Positions 14,101-14,797 of a stretch of DNA of 14,797 nt are shown here, in pieces (the first letter of the stretch is position 1; each line of letters opens with the position of its first letter). The stretch spans positions 1 through 14,797 of the forward strand of contig DAOVGU010000026.1 of the NCBI GenBank assembly GCA_030672255.1, written 5' to 3'. This DNA is from a bacterium (GTDB lineage Bacteria; Ratteibacteria; UBA8468). Both the position numbers and the translations under genes were made by a program. The notes below the pieces were generated by a model, which was given only the letters and a program-made list of their open reading frames with translations, had not been told where the DNA came from and did no database searches.

Positions 14101-14214
14101 CGTTTTTTAGAACCTCCTTTCATTTCTTCTTATCCCTTAAAGTATAGATTAATCTGCATAAAGAAAATTCGGTTGCCATTGCCTTTTCCATTAGTAGTGA
14201 TTGTTTTTACTTCA

Positions 14215-14352
14215 CTAAACCACAGATTCTAACTGTTTCTCGTTTCGAATCACTACCGTAGGATTTTGATTTTCTAATTCCGGAGAATAGAAGCCAAAGA
14301 AATTTGGATCATCAGTAGCCTCTATAACCAGAGAATACTTTAATTCGTTCAT
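14215..14352 (-). pseudogene. HicB-like antitoxin remnant with internal deletion
   Basis: A 45-residue frame. It opens MNELKYSLVIEATDD, then PNFFGFYSPELE, which is the start of the HicB partial-RNase-H fold. It then jumps straight to NPTVVIRNEKQLESVV, which resembles the C-terminal end of the same family. The middle (normally about 35 residues) is missing without loss of frame. No Shine-Dalgarno is seen, and no HicA toxin gene lies next to it. Probably non-functional, or at most a mini-protein. Confidence 0.5.
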
Positions 14353-14356
14353 TTTT

Positions 14357-14385
14357 TTGCTATTTGAGTTTTTATAGTTTATAAT
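14357..14385 (+). promoter_or_regulatory. Promoter of rsmI
   Basis: TTGCTA (14357-14362) and TATAAT (14380-14385) are 17 bp apart on the + strand. Start predicted near 14392, giving a leader of about 15 bases with no Shine-Dalgarno. A divergent promoter (TTGACT at 14404-14399 on the minus strand) for the HicB-like frame may overlap it. Confidence 0.55.
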
Positions 14386-14406
14386 TTAAGTTCAAAAAAG
14401 TCAAAA

Positions 14407-14797
14407 ATGCTTTATGTAGTTGCTACACCAATTGGAAATTTAGAGGATATTACCCTAAGAGCATTAAGAATCCTGAAAGAGGTTGATCTTATTGCGGCTG
14501 AGGATACCAGGGAGACAAGGAAACTCCTCTCTAAGTATAAGATCAAAAGACCCCTTGTCAGTTACTATCGGGATAATGAAAGAGAAAGAGTCAATAAACT
14601 TCTTCAATTGCTTGAGAGAGGTAAAAAGATTGCCCTGGTTTCTGATCGGGGGACGCCGGGAATCTCTGATCCTGCCTACCTCTTGGTAAAATCGGCCAGA
14701 GAGATGGGGATTCCAGTTATTCCTATTCCTGGTGCCTGTGGTGTTGCCGCCGCTTTATCGGTCTGTGGGCTTCCCACGACAAATTTTACCTTTCTTG
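14407..14797 (+). CDS. rsmI: 16S rRNA (cytidine-1402-2'-O)-methyltransferase, 3' end outside window
   Basis: The first 130 residues of RsmI, a SAM-dependent enzyme of the tetrapyrrole-methylase fold that 2'-O-methylates C1402 in the decoding centre of 16S rRNA. The N-terminal VATPIGNLEDIT is diagnostic, as are AAEDTRETRKLL (about 31-42), SDRGTPGISDPAY (about 81-93) and the PIPGA loop near 108-112. Family proteins are about 230-290 residues, so roughly half is present. The usual SDAGTPG block has Arg in place of Ala. The start is the first Met of the conserved N-terminus and lies behind a separate promoter, so this gene is not part of the neighbouring units. Confidence 0.93.
   Translation, partial: MLYVVATPIGNLEDITLRALRILKEVDLIAAEDTRETRKLLSKYKIKRPLVSYYRDNERERVNKLLQLLERGKKIALVSDRGTPGISDPAYLLVKSAREMGIPVIPIPGACGVAAALSVCGLPTTNFTFL

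Noticed and set aside
14130..14228. Minus-strand fragment ending RIFFMQINLYFKG, resembling the C-terminal strand of an outer-membrane barrel protein
   Set aside because: Only about 32 residues with no start codon; similarity is too weak to call, so it is mentioned only as possible debris.

Overview
The window holds two back-to-back gene blocks plus a repeat-rich junk and toxin-antitoxin region. It looks like a chromosomal piece of an uncultured, low-to-moderate GC anaerobic bacterium. The reasons are an Rnf ion-translocating complex, an archaeal-type (ApgM) phosphoglycerate mutase, tight ATGA/TAATG gene overlaps, and several families of small palindromic repeats of the kind common in candidate-phylum genomes (Omnitrophota, Atribacterota, Planctomycetota-like lineages are possible). 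The phylum cannot be fixed from this sequence alone.

Region 1 (1-8389, + strand) is one long operon-like run of ten genes. In order these are a Gfo/Idh/MocA oxidoreductase (5' end outside the window), a neutral ceramidase-like metallohydrolase, an HpaI-type 2-keto-3-deoxy sugar acid aldolase, an aldo/keto reductase, a UroD-fold protein with the zinc motif of corrinoid methyltransferases, a five-Asp-box sialidase-fold protein, an N-acetylneuraminate lyase/DapA-family aldolase, two adjacent small Cys-motif proteins that are clearly paralogous, and a short DMT-type membrane protein. The set reads as a cytoplasmic catabolic pathway for a modified sugar acid or amino sugar (two pyruvate-type aldolases, two sugar oxidoreductases, one hydrolase of ceramidase fold, one glycosidase-like protein, a methyl-group enzyme). 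The exact substrate is not evident, and the tandem paralogue pair is the most unfamiliar part.

Region 2 (8364-12610, - strand) reads apgM - rnfC - rnfD - rnfG. apgM has a very good sigma-70 promoter with an 18-bp inverted repeat just downstream of the predicted start site. The Rnf genes stop at rnfG: rnfE, rnfA and rnfB do not follow, and rnfG instead runs 26 bp into the oppositely oriented DMT gene. Each gene junction in this block carries a different small repeat, one of which forms the C-terminal tail of RnfD.

Region 3 (12611-14400) is mostly non-coding repeats, a vapBC toxin-antitoxin pair with its own promoter, an orphan 74-residue ORF with a strong ribosome binding site, and a shortened HicB-like antitoxin remnant. 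Region 4 (14407-end, + strand) is the start of rsmI, the 16S rRNA C1402 2'-O-methyltransferase, cut by the window edge. No rRNA, tRNA, CRISPR array or intact transposase gene was seen.
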